DNA of 64,000 bases from Bradyrhizobium sp. JYMT SZCCT0428 (GCF_018131075.1 NZ_JAFCLS010000018.1:1-64000), one strand, 5' to 3'. Shown: positions 6,985 through 13,214, numbered from the stretch's first letter. Program-made: numbers and translations. Notes: generated by a model from the letters alone, not told the origin.

Positions 6985-7010
6985 GGCCGCCTCAGTTGGC
7001 GGCCTCTTTC
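6985..7010 (+). terminator. Intrinsic terminator
   Basis: GGCCGCC-TCAGTT-GGCGGCC is followed by TCTTTC, identical over hairpin, loop and tail to the element at 3471-3496. Confidence 0.8.
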
Positions 7011-7134
7011 ATTGATCCCGCTTCAGCCTCCGCTTTCCCCAATGATGTTCTTGGCGTCGGGATTGAATTCCCGCACCCTCGTGTCGGTTGCAGCGTCCAG
7101 CCGGGCCCGTCCATCAAGGGTGCGTCTTCGATCC

Positions 7135-7148
7135 GTGACCTAGGTCAC
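7135..7148. promoter_or_regulatory. Crp/Fnr-like palindrome upstream of peptide gene
   Basis: GTGACCTAGGTCAC is a perfect 14-bp palindrome, of the form GTGA-N6-TCAC and followed by AGCGA. It lies 80 bp upstream of the double-glycine peptide gene. Similar sites lie at 10370-10384, 20799-20812 and 22266-22281. A Crp/Fnr-family regulator is the likely binder by pattern only. Confidence 0.5.
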
Positions 7149-7228
7149 AGCGATCTGCGAACTAATCTGACATTTCGTTCTCGATCAATGGAACCCACAG
7201 TGGAGCTTTAGGAGAGGAGCGGTCGAAA

Positions 7229-7393
7229 ATGGACATTATCGCCCGAAAGAACGAAATCGCCCGAGAGAACAAATCACCGCACGGCAACGGCGACATGGCG
7301 GTCTTGCGAGACGATGAGCTTGATGCCGTCACCGGCGGAGTCGGCAAGACCCTTGGAGCAAAAGCCAAAATTATAGACGGCCGGTTTACATGA
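7229..7393 (+). CDS. Peptide with double-glycine (bacteriocin-type) leader
   Basis: This 54-residue peptide begins MDIIARKNEIARENKSPHGN and has the leader end VLRDDELDAVTGG, with the double glycine at residues 36-37, leaving a 17-residue basic tail (VGKTLGAKAKIIDGRFT). The L-x-x-x-E-L-x-x-V-x-GG pattern is the recognition signal of C39-peptidase ABC exporters for bacteriocin-type peptides. GGAGAGGAGC precedes the ATG. No exporter or modifying enzyme lies nearby. It could be a secreted peptide, or a small protein that merely carries this motif, as is common in Bradyrhizobium. Confidence 0.65.
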   Translation: MDIIARKNEIARENKSPHGNGDMAVLRDDELDAVTGGVGKTLGAKAKIIDGRFT

Positions 7394-7648
7394 CCCTTGG
7401 TTTGCCCGCATTGAGCGCACCGCTTCCAGTCGGTTAAGCGGTGGGTGCGCATGCGTTCCTATGCGAACTTCTCGGCGCCGGCGTGAATTTCACGAAGGTT
7501 CCGGACTCGTCAGCAACAGCCGGCCGCGCGAGACGCGAGATCACTTGGTTAATGAAATGCTCTCCGGCATGCTCGATTAGCGTGACCAATTTTACCCACC
7601 CTTCACGTCGGTTGGTTAGCCTATCTCCAAATTACAGGGGCTACGGCA

Positions 7649-9007
7649 ATGAAATCTAATTCGAGAAATTCGTTTGGACGGAGTTTGCTTCGGAAGTTTG
7701 GCGCTAGCAATCAGGGCAACATCGCAGTTCTGTTTGGGATCGCCGCCGTCCCGATCATCAGCTTCGTCGGCGCCGCGATCGACTATACCCGTGCCAACAG
7801 CGCCCGGTCGTCGATGCAGGCTGCCATGGACTCCACCGCCCTGATGCTGTCGAAAGACCTGGCGGACGGAACCATCAAGGCCTCGGACATCAACACCAAG
7901 GCGCAGGACTATTTCAAGGCGCTCTACACCAACACCGATGCCAGGGAGGTGACGGTCACGGCGGAATATACCGCCAACACCGGCAAGGGCTCGACCATCA
8001 AGATCAATGGCTCCGGCAACGTGCCCACGGAGTTCATGAAGGTCGCCGGCTTCCCGAAAATCGGCTTCGACACCAGTTCAACCTCGCTCTGGGGCAACGT
8101 GCGCATGCGCGTGGCGCTTGCGCTCGACGTCACCGGATCGATGAACGACGCCGGCAAGATGACCGCAATGAAGCCGGCCGCAAAGGCCTTGATCGATCAG
8201 ATCGGCGCCCTCGCCAAGAACCCGGGAGACGTCTACATCTCGGTCATTCCGTTCGCCAAGGACGTCAACGTCGGTGCCAGCAACTACGAACAGTCATGGA
8301 TCGAGTGGAGCGAGTGGGAGGCTGCGAACGGCAAGTGCAGCGGCAAGAACTCCGGGAACTACCCTACAAGAAGCTCCTGCGTGGCTGCCGGCAGGACCTG
8401 GACGGCGAAGAGCCACGATAACTGGAACGGCTGCGTGACCGACCGTGATCAGGACTACGATACCAAGAACACGACGCCGACTTCCGATCCCGCAACCAAG
8501 TTTTACGCCGAGCAATACGATGCCTGCCCCGCACAGCTGCTGCCTCTGACGACCGACATGGCCTCAGCCAAATCCAAAGTTGACGCGCTGACCCCGAACG
8601 GCGGCACCAATCAGCCGATCGGCTTCGCTTGGGGATGGCAGTCGCTCACCCAGGGCGCGCCGCTCCATGCACCGGCCGAAGATGCCAATTATACCTACAA
8701 AAAGGTGCTGATCGTGATGTCCGACGGTTTGAACACCCAGGATCGCTGGCCGTCATACGGTAACGGCCAAGTCCAATACAACGGCGCCATCGACGCCCGT
8801 CAGAAGATCCAGTGCGACAACATCAAGGCCGACGGCGTCATCATCTACACGATGCACGTCAACACTAACGGCGATCCGACCTCCTCCGTCCTGCAGTATT
8901 GCGCCAGCGGCTCGGACAAGTTCTCTACCGTGACGTCGTCGAGCCAGATCGCGACAGCCTTTAGCGCGATCGGTACGTCGCTATCCAAGCTGCGCGTCGC
9001 GAAATAA
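7649..9007 (+). CDS. TadG-like protein with von Willebrand A domain
   Basis: This 452-residue protein has the TadE/TadG-type N-terminus: a positive segment, then one membrane helix (about 25-50, GNIAVLFGIAAVPIISFVGA) preceding an exported domain. A vWA fold follows with a MIDAS-type DVTGS (Asp160) and later GGTNQPIG and MSDG. An insertion around 210-290 holds several cysteines (KCSG, SSCVAAG, NGCVTDRD, YDACP), possibly disulfide-bonded in the periplasm. TadG proteins help assemble Flp/Tad pili, but no other tad gene is present, so a solitary adhesion or envelope role is also possible. A strong terminator follows. Confidence 0.85.
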   Translation: MKSNSRNSFGRSLLRKFGASNQGNIAVLFGIAAVPIISFVGAAIDYTRANSARSSMQAAMDSTALMLSKDLADGTIKASDINTKAQDYFKALYTNTDAREVTVTAEYTANTGKGSTIKINGSGNVPTEFMKVAGFPKIGFDTSSTSLWGNVRMRVALALDVTGSMNDAGKMTAMKPAAKALIDQIGALAKNPGDVYISVIPFAKDVNVGASNYEQSWIEWSEWEAANGKCSGKNSGNYPTRSSCVAAGRTWTAKSHDNWNGCVTDRDQDYDTKNTTPTSDPATKFYAEQYDACPAQLLPLTTDMASAKSKVDALTPNGGTNQPIGFAWGWQSLTQGAPLHAPAEDANYTYKKVLIVMSDGLNTQDRWPSYGNGQVQYNGAIDARQKIQCDNIKADGVIIYTMHVNTNGDPTSSVLQYCASGSDKFSTVTSSSQIATAFSAIGTSLSKLRVAK

Positions 9008-9032
9008 CCGCAGCAAGCGAAGCAAATAAAGC

Positions 9033-9062
9033 GCCCGGCGCCAAATTGCCGGGCTTTTTTTT
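9033..9062 (+). terminator. Intrinsic terminator of the tadG-like gene
   Basis: GCCCGGC (9033-9039), an 8-base loop and GCCGGGC (9048-9054) are followed by a run of nine T. Confidence 0.9.
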
Positions 9063-9103
9063 TACCGCAGCCACCCAATAGTAGGGGCAGTTCAGCTTCA
9101 CAA

Positions 9104-9478
9104 TTAGGCTATCAGCGATTTAAGCGAAAGCTTTAGCTTGTAAGCTCGATTGCGAACAGCCGAAATTGTTCGGCATAGTTCCGAGGCAATGATGCTTTCG
9201 TTGCAGCCAGCTAGGATCATGTCACGGATAAGATTATCCTCTTGGATAGTCCATGGCGGATGAGTCGAACGTCTTGAAGCCACGCAAATGGGCGTTCTCG
9301 ATCCACGATTGGCTTTCCACGAAATTCTTAGTATCTCCGCACGCCGTCGAATTGCGCGCGTAGTCCTATTTAAATATAGAGCAATAGTCAGAGCGTCCTT
9401 GCCTGAGCAGATAAGAGTTTTGAGCAATGCATCTTCCGACTCCGGCCAGGCCCTCCCGGATCTAGACCTTAATCCCAT
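9104..9478 (-). CDS. Protein with two SANT/Myb-like helix-turn-helix motifs
   Basis: This 124-residue protein has two related motifs. The first is AWPESEDALLKTLICSGKDA followed by LNRTTRAIRRRA; the second is PWTIQEDNLIRDMILAGCNE followed by LCRTISAVRNRA. Each has the W-x-x-x-E/D-D helix and an R-T-x-x-A-I/V-R-x-R-A recognition helix also seen at 128-322 and 10642-10812. A tandem pair suggests binding to a longer or repeated DNA site. It stands alone on the minus strand, convergent with the tadG-like gene. DNA binding is inferred. Confidence 0.6.
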   Translation of the reverse strand: MGLRSRSGRAWPESEDALLKTLICSGKDALTIALYLNRTTRAIRRRAEILRISWKANRGSRTPICVASRRSTHPPWTIQEDNLIRDMILAGCNESIIASELCRTISAVRNRAYKLKLSLKSLIA

Positions 9479-9481
9479 GAT

Positions 9482-9849
9482 ATGCTCCGCTGTATGTCCG
9501 TATTCCCAAGGCGTTAATAGAGATTTACAAGACCTCTGGTCCTTCGGAGGTTAGCATCACCCTGTAAGCGAGGCCCGTTCTACACACGCTTAGGCCACTA
9601 TCGCAGCCTGCCAACAATCGGAACGTTGGGGATAGGGGCGGCGGGTGAGTTCGGGCATGCGCTATTGAAGCGCGGCGCAGTGCTCCTACTGCAAATTATC
9701 AATTCCCTGGGGATCGGAACAGCGGCAGGCTACTCCAGATCGCGTCACCGACTCAGTGCGGTCCGCTTCGACTGTGGAAAGGCGATGGCAGCCATCGTCA
9801 TCGGCCCGCCGCGACTCAGGTTTGCAATCTGCCGGCGCATTCCGCGCTG
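9482..9849. other. Gene-free stretch
   Basis: I see no convincing gene here. The open frames on both strands read as random sequence, and no hairpin of the island families is present. The stretch may hold the promoter of the minus-strand HTH gene at its left end. Confidence 0.4.
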
Positions 9850-9981
9850 ATGGAGCGGAGCCATGGAGATCGAGCGCTTAGCCGGAAAACATCGATAGGC
9901 GGCAGTCAAATTTCCAATTGGGTACTCGTTCTGGCGGCTCTCGTCATAGTCTGGATTATCTACTCATTCGCCGCGCGCTAA
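9850..9981 (+). CDS. Small single-span membrane protein
   Basis: This 43-residue frame begins MERSHGDRALSRKTSIGG and ends in one hydrophobic helix, NWVLVLAALVIVWIIYSFAA, then Arg and stop. The basic N-terminus should stay in the cytoplasm. No clear ribosome site precedes the ATG, which lowers confidence. It lies convergent with the double-glycine peptide at 10084-10263. A role as immunity protein would be speculation. Confidence 0.45.
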   Translation: MERSHGDRALSRKTSIGGSQISNWVLVLAALVIVWIIYSFAAR

Positions 9982-10006
9982 GGGCACTGTCGGTAAGAAT
10001 GAAAGG

Positions 10007-10026
10007 GGCCGCCAAGTGAGGCGGCC
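10007..10026 (-). terminator. Intrinsic terminator of the second double-glycine peptide gene
   Basis: On the minus strand GGCCGCC-TCACTT-GGCGGCC is followed by CCTTTC. It is a member of the island terminator family and lies 57 bp after the peptide stop codon. Confidence 0.7.
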
Positions 10027-10083
10027 TCCCACGCGAGACCCTTTTCGTGCGACTTTCCAACGCGCGCGCGACGCATTGCAAAC

Positions 10084-10263
10084 CTAGCAGTGGCCGCCGC
10101 CGCCGTAAGCGGATTCCTTGCCACTGAGCCACACGGACCAGCATCCTGTCACTGTGTTGAGCTGGACACTGACTTGGCCTGGAAGGCGGATTTGAACGCG
10201 CGAACCGCCGCTCACCAGATCGAGTTCGGCAACATTCAACTCACGGATTTCGGTGGTGTTCAT
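10084..10263 (-). CDS. Peptide with double-glycine leader and Cys/Gly-rich core
   Basis: This 59-residue peptide starts MNTTEIRELNVAELDLVSGG, so the double glycine is at residues 19-20. The 39-residue core has two cysteines, at 41 and at the very end (GGGGHC). The leader matches the bacteriocin-type motif (L-x-x-x-E-L-x-x-V-S-GG). AGGAG lies six bases before the ATG, which is preferred over the longer frame. A disulfide or thioether between the two cysteines is conceivable. No modification enzyme, exporter or immunity gene is visible nearby. A terminator and an upstream Crp-like site suggest an independent transcription unit. Confidence 0.75.
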   Translation of the reverse strand: MNTTEIRELNVAELDLVSGGSRVQIRLPGQVSVQLNTVTGCWSVWLSGKESAYGGGGHC

Positions 10264-10369
10264 TTCAATCTCCTGTTTTTCGTGAAGAGACCATTCCCTT
10301 CTCAAGCCGAGTAGTCGCAGGAGTGCCGGTCGTGAACCTGTTCCCTAGGTGACAGGTCGCAATCCCTAG

Positions 10370-10384
10370 TGTGAGCGAGGTCAC
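10370..10384. promoter_or_regulatory. Crp/Fnr-like site upstream of peptide gene
   Basis: TGTGAGCGAGGTCAC fits TGTGA-N6-TCAC. Read on the minus strand, GTGACCTCGCTCACA aligns with GTGACCTAGGTCACA at 7135-7149. It lies about 107 bp upstream of the peptide start at 10263. Confidence 0.4.
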
Positions 10385-10425
10385 CGAGCGCGCGCCATGG
10401 TGAGCATGGGACCGGCGTTGGGTGC

Positions 10426-10460
10426 TGTCCTAATTAGAACACTCACATTCCGAATTAGGA
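10426..10460. repeat. Imperfectly spaced inverted repeat TCCTAATT...AATTAGGA
   Basis: TCCTAATT and AATTAGGA form 8-bp arms around about 17 bases between the peptide gene and the next hairpin. It could be an operator or a weak hairpin; no gene starts next to it. Confidence 0.4.
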
Positions 10461-10534
10461 CACAGGATGGGCCATATCGAATGGTGAGTTTCTGGGCATC
10501 GTGCCCCGCCTTGGAAGGGGCGCGATATGGAATG

Positions 10535-10563
10535 GGGCCCCAGCCAAGCCCCGGCTGGGGCCC
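10535..10563 (+). terminator. GGGCCCCAGCC hairpin, terminator-like
   Basis: 11-bp arms GGGCCCCAGCC/GGCTGGGGCCC around 7 bases are followed on the plus strand by TTTCGTTTG. It lies downstream of the minus-strand operon ending at 10642 and belongs to the island's GGCCCCAG hairpin family. Confidence 0.6.
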
Positions 10564-10641
10564 TTTCGTTTGGGCATCCGCAGAGGGGAATTAAGACATG
10601 AAGGTTTCGCGGCGCCGCAGAAATGCATCCGTCGCGGCAGG

Positions 10642-10812
10642 TCACTTTTTCCTCGCCTTCTTCAGAAAACTTTTCCGCGAATAAATGGCGCCGATGGAGC
10701 GCTTCATTTTCAGCGCGATCAAGGTGACGGCCATTCCGGAAACCAATAGTTTCCGCAGCTGATCGTCATCCGTAAATGTCCAGGGGCGGCCTGCTGGACG
10801 GGGACCGCTCAT
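10642..10812 (-). CDS. Small SANT/Myb-like helix-turn-helix protein
   Basis: This 56-residue protein reads GRPWTFTDDDQLRKLLVSGM, then KRSIGAIYSRKSF and a basic tail KKARKK. It shows the same W-x-x-x-D-D plus R-S-x-x-A-I pattern as the proteins at 128-322 and 9104-9478, so it is the fourth such domain in the island. Its ATG overlaps the stop of the upstream gene (ATGA), making it the last gene of a coupled minus-strand operon. Likely DNA binding, by inference. Confidence 0.6.
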   Translation of the reverse strand: MSGPRPAGRPWTFTDDDQLRKLLVSGMAVTLIALKMKRSIGAIYSRKSFLKKARKK

Positions 10813-10988
10813 TTCCCCTTCGCCTTCAGCCCCACTTCGCGTGCTATCCGCTCGGCCTTTAGCCGCTCCCGATTTTCATCGAAGGACTTCTTTGCCTTCT
10901 CATGCTCGCTTGTGGCCGTTTTTGTCTCGACCTTCTTGAAGGCCTTTTCGGCCTCCCGCTCTGCAGCTGTTGTTATCTTTCGCTTCAT
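10809..10988 (-). CDS. Small highly charged helical protein
   Basis: This 59-residue protein is almost entirely Lys/Glu/Ala helix (KAFKKVETKTATSEHEKAKK, then ENRERLKAERIAREVGLKA) and probably forms a coiled coil. The start is the ATG at 10988; its first base overlaps the stop of a ribbon-helix-helix remnant (TGATG). It is followed by a 4-bp overlap with the SANT-like gene. I know no function. Confidence 0.55.
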   Translation of the reverse strand: MKRKITTAAEREAEKAFKKVETKTATSEHEKAKKSFDENRERLKAERIAREVGLKAKGK

Positions 10989-11029
10989 CACTTCTTCGCC
11001 TTCAGCCCCAACTCTACAAGCCGCCGTGG
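10988..11029 (-). pseudogene. C-terminal scrap of a ribbon-helix-helix-like gene
   Basis: Thirteen codons read PRRLVELGLKAKK and stop. The string matches the end of the 70-residue protein at 11531-11743 (IRRLVELGLNSKTK). It lies out of frame at the end of the 11014-11292 gene, so a second copy was probably fused into that gene's 3' end by recombination. Confidence 0.45.
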
Positions 11030-11292
11030 GTAATTAGCTCGGCCCGGCTCGGGTTGCCTTCCACGATAAAGCCTCCGATGCTGACATCGACAAATCGTCC
11101 ATCGCTCAATCTGAGTTGAGCTCCGCTCGCACTTTGCGCATACGTCAAAACGGCCGGACCGGCTTCGACCCAACCTTCCGCGCGTAAAATGGTATCAACC
11201 TCAAAGAGGGTAATTTCATACTCGACGGGCGATTCTTCAGCGCCCTTGACGAACAGCGTGCCCGTTCCGCGAAATCGGGTGGCGTCTGTCAT
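11014..11292 (-). CDS. Hypothetical protein of the coupled operon
   Basis: This 92-residue protein starts at ATG 11292, overlapping the previous stop by 4 bp. It is strand-rich: GTGTLFVKGAEESPVEYEIT, then AEGWVEAGPAVLTY and DVSIGGFIVEGNP, suggesting a small beta-barrel. No family is recognised. Its 3' end overlaps a ribbon-helix-helix scrap, so its original C-terminus may have been replaced. Confidence 0.5.
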   Translation of the reverse strand: MTDATRFRGTGTLFVKGAEESPVEYEITLFEVDTILRAEGWVEAGPAVLTYAQSASGAQLRLSDGRFVDVSIGGFIVEGNPSRAELITHGGL

Positions 11293-11534
11293 TTCGTCCT
11301 CGCCCACAGTACAACAGGGGCGCGCATTGCAGCCCGTCCCAACTCAGTCAAACGGATCTCGGTTCGCGGTTTCATTCCGCGAAGTTCTATCCAACCATGG
11401 CGCCGTACCCGATCGAGCATACCAGGGCCAGCCGGCACAGGTAGGTGAGCCACCACCTTCCATTCAGTCAAACTGAGATGCTGCATCACCGCGCGTTGGC
11501 TCATGTTGGCGGCGACCGGAGTGTCTTTGGTCAT
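11289..11534 (-). CDS. Small winged-helix-like protein
   Basis: This 81-residue protein starts at ATG 11534, overlapping the upstream stop by 4 bp. Segments LTEWKVVAHLPVPAGPGMLD, VRRHGWIELRGMK and EIRLTELGRAAMRAP resemble a winged-helix domain, with a G-W-I-E hairpin and T-x-L-G-R helix as in MarR-like readers. DNA binding is inferred from this pattern only. It is the second gene of the minus-strand operon. Confidence 0.5.
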   Translation of the reverse strand: MTKDTPVAANMSQRAVMQHLSLTEWKVVAHLPVPAGPGMLDRVRRHGWIELRGMKPRTEIRLTELGRAAMRAPVVLWARTK

Positions 11535-11743
11535 TTGGTCTTGCTGTTGAGCCCCAGCTCCACAAGCCGGCGGATGGCTTCGGGGCGCTCGAGTTTCACA
11601 TCCTGACGGGCGATCCACTCGTCAATTGAGCGCATTTCATACTCGGTCCACTCGGGGTTTGGACTGGTTGCTAGTGCCTTCTGTGCCATTCCTCCAGCAG
11701 CGGCTACGGCAGCCGTGATTTTGGCTTGAGTACTTTCCTTCAT
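11531..11743 (-). CDS. Ribbon-helix-helix-like small protein
   Basis: This 70-residue protein has a C-terminal segment SIDEWIARQDVKLERPEAIR followed by RLVELGL, the shape of a ribbon-helix-helix domain seen in many small rhizobial proteins (the usual form is S-I-D-x-W-R...R-x-E-A-I-R-R-L-V-E). Antitoxins often carry this fold, but no toxin partner is visible, so a plain regulator is as likely. It leads a run of genes with 4-bp overlaps reaching 10642. Confidence 0.6.
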   Translation of the reverse strand: MKESTQAKITAAVAAAGGMAQKALATSPNPEWTEYEMRSIDEWIARQDVKLERPEAIRRLVELGLNSKTK

Positions 11744-11870
11744 CGGGTCTTCGCCTTCTTGACTGGCTTCTCGCCTGTGTCTTTCGCGAGGATATTCAGC
11801 ATGCGGCTGAGCGCCTTGTGAGGACCTACCTGATTGAGCCCGAGTCTAAATCGACGGCTCCGATACGGAG
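11740..11870 (-). pseudogene. 5'-truncated reading frame upstream of the coupled operon
   Basis: A minus-strand frame reads RLGLNQVGPHKALSRMLNIL, then AKDTGEKPVKKAKTR, and stops on the start codon of the ribbon-helix-helix gene (CGATGA). An internal ATG at 11802 would give only 20 residues. It may be a tail left by recombination or a very short leader frame that couples translation. Confidence 0.3.
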
Positions 11871-11884
11871 GATTGAAGCGAGGC

Positions 11885-11915
11885 CCCGCCGGTTCACCCC
11901 CGGCGGGTTGTTCTT
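11885..11915. terminator. CCCGCCGG hairpin
   Basis: CCCGCCGG (11885-11892) and CCGGCGGG (11900-11907) are followed on the plus strand by TTGTTCTTGG. It lies 12 bp after the stop of the minus-strand gene 11927-12097 and may serve that gene, though the T-rich side points the other way. Confidence 0.5.
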
Positions 11916-11926
11916 GGTTTCACCAG

Positions 11927-12097
11927 TCAATTGCCATGCTGGAGACGATCAACGGCTACTATGAGTTCGGGCCGCGCAAGCACCTCAACCAGCCTATCCA
12001 GGAGGAGTTCGTTATTGTGCGGTCGGGGTTCGAGATACTCTTCAAGGATGCGCTGGGCTTCGCTGACAGCTTCGAGCGCTAATTGCTGGTCGGTCAT
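11927..12097 (-). CDS. Small helical hypothetical protein
   Basis: This 56-residue protein begins MTDQQLALEAVSEAQRILEE and continues with a second helix LLDRLVEVLARPELIVAVDR. I associate this small acidic helical type with rhizobia; the function is unknown. The ATG at 12097 was chosen over a start 11 codons upstream because family-like sequence begins there. Confidence 0.55.
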   Translation of the reverse strand: MTDQQLALEAVSEAQRILEEYLEPRPHNNELLLDRLVEVLARPELIVAVDRLQHGN

Positions 12098-12208
12098 CCG
12101 CAACTCCCACAAACAAAGGCTTTTAAGCAAAATAGTTGCAATTGGTTCCCCGCCAATTAACCTGACGCGCGGGCCTTACCTTGCGCTACGGTATTGGCCC
12201 TGCGGAAG

Positions 12209-12463
12209 TTAAAGGAACTGCACGCCGATCATCTTCCCTCGTCGCCAGATGACCTCGCAGAGCCGGTGCCTTCTGCCGCCCTCATTAAATGCTAGTTCAA
12301 ACCGGCTCGGCACCTCGGACGGTATTTCCGGTAGGACCTTGGCTCCGTTCTTCGATACGTCCAAGATTTGACACGCTTGGTTTGCACGCCCTGTGAACAC
12401 GATCCAAGCCGATAGATGGCGGACCCGCCGAACTTCCCGCAAATGTTTCTTGGGCGCTCGCAT
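12209..12463 (-). CDS. PilZ domain protein
   Basis: This 84-residue protein matches the compact PilZ fold: an RRxxR-like N-terminus (REVRRVRHLSAW), then CQILDVSKNGAKV, the DxSxxG type signature, and CEVIWRRGKMIGVQF at the end. PilZ domains bind cyclic di-GMP through the N-terminal arginines and the D/NxSxxG motif. Such single-domain proteins in rhizobia are numerous and mostly untested. Several cyclic di-GMP enzymes are encoded at 33-48 kb. It stands alone in the island. Confidence 0.75.
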   Translation of the reverse strand: MRAPKKHLREVRRVRHLSAWIVFTGRANQACQILDVSKNGAKVLPEIPSEVPSRFELAFNEGGRRHRLCEVIWRRGKMIGVQFL

Positions 12464-12598
12464 CGGGAAAGTGTGCGACTTTAAGATTGCGAAGAGTTTA
12501 ACGATTTTTGATCAAGGAATACGCCAGGCCATCGGCAGCAGAGGCGAGGCCCTTATCCTGGCGAAGGGAGAGTTCTTTCGCGAGAGTGATGCGTAAGG

Positions 12599-12633
12599 AA
12601 ACCCGCCGGGGGCAGTTACCGGCGGGTTTTTCT
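12599..12633 (+). terminator. Intrinsic terminator, possibly bidirectional
   Basis: AAACCCGCCGG (12599-12609) and CCGGCGGGTTT (12619-12629) are followed by TTCTTG. On the minus strand it lies 20 bp after the 37-residue gene at 12653-12766. On the plus strand a weak 41-codon frame ending at 12596 would use it. Confidence 0.75.
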
Positions 12634-12652
12634 TGCCCGCACAAACCGACCA

Positions 12653-12766
12653 TTATACGAGGCTGACAACGGCGAGGACTAATTCGGGGCCGAAATCGCT
12701 CGATGCCAGCGCGATCAATGTTCCGGCACAGACGGCTAAAATGGCGGTGACTGTGAGAGCAATCAT
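12653..12766 (-). CDS. Very small membrane peptide
   Basis: This 37-residue frame begins MIALTVTAILAVCAGTLIAL, a membrane helix, and ends with a second hydrophobic stretch (ELVLAVVSLV). AGGGG lies eight bases before the ATG. A terminator follows closely. Function unknown; the short length leaves some risk of a chance frame. Confidence 0.5.
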   Translation of the reverse strand: MIALTVTAILAVCAGTLIALASSDFGPELVLAVVSLV

Positions 12767-12931
12767 TTTGAAAATCCCCTGTTGTCAGTGACGAGGAGAC
12801 TGCTCCGGCTTCGTTTCCGGACGACTGCGTGGGGGAAGGCAATCGGTTTCGTTCACCGAGACGTTAACTCCCGTAGGAAAGTCTCGCCCGGGGTGACGGG
12901 ACGCAATCAACGTGATCGGGAGGGCCGTTAA

Positions 12932-13165
12932 AAGGGAGAGGAACAATTCCTGACCGGATCGCTTAGTTGTGCTCGACCGAATGGAAGCAACGTCCCCCCC
13001 GCGCTTCATTCGAGGAAATGTCGGCCCCAGTGTTCGCCTGCCGCGACACTGGGGCCGTTTCTTTGGAACTCTTGAACGCCCCAAGAACGACTCGACGCTC
13101 CCGGTTGTCTCTCCTCAGCCTGCCACCGGGAGAAAACCCCCGTCCCCCGCGCCGGGGCCGTTTGC
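12932..13165 (+). repeat. Copy B of the inverted duplication, hairpin-bearing
   Basis: This is the counterpart of 1985-2192 in opposite orientation. It contains GGAACAATTCCTGACCGG, ATCGCTTAGTTGTGCTCGAC and TTCATTCGAGGAAATG, then a 12-bp stem CGGCCCCAGTGT/ACACTGGGGCCG at 13022-13057 followed by TTTCTTTGG. The stem arm differs between copies, yet pairing is kept in the core. It occupies most of a 448-bp stretch with no convincing gene. A small RNA ending at the hairpin is possible. Confidence 0.6.
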
Positions 13166-13214
13166 GCGATCGCGGCCCATCGAGACCTGACACCGATGGT
13201 GCGCAGGCGGGGGA

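Noticed and set aside
11531..11743. Toxin-antitoxin pair led by the ribbon-helix-helix protein
   Set aside because: The neighbours do not show toxin motifs (RelE, PIN, Fic); an antitoxin role cannot be supported.
12474..12596. 41-codon plus frame from GTG ending just before the terminator at 12599
   Set aside because: No ribosome site and no protein-like pattern; the terminator is explained by the minus-strand gene or a non-coding transcript.
12936..12962. GGAAC motif as a general stress sigma (EcfG) promoter
   Set aside because: GGAAC is present in AGGAACAATTCC, but no GTT or CGTT follows at 16-17 bases, so the pair is not convincing.
12932..13190. Protein reading GNVGPSVR on both repeat copies
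   Set aside because: The frames in the two copies differ by stops and indels and lack a ribosome site; the nucleotide hairpin is better conserved than any protein.
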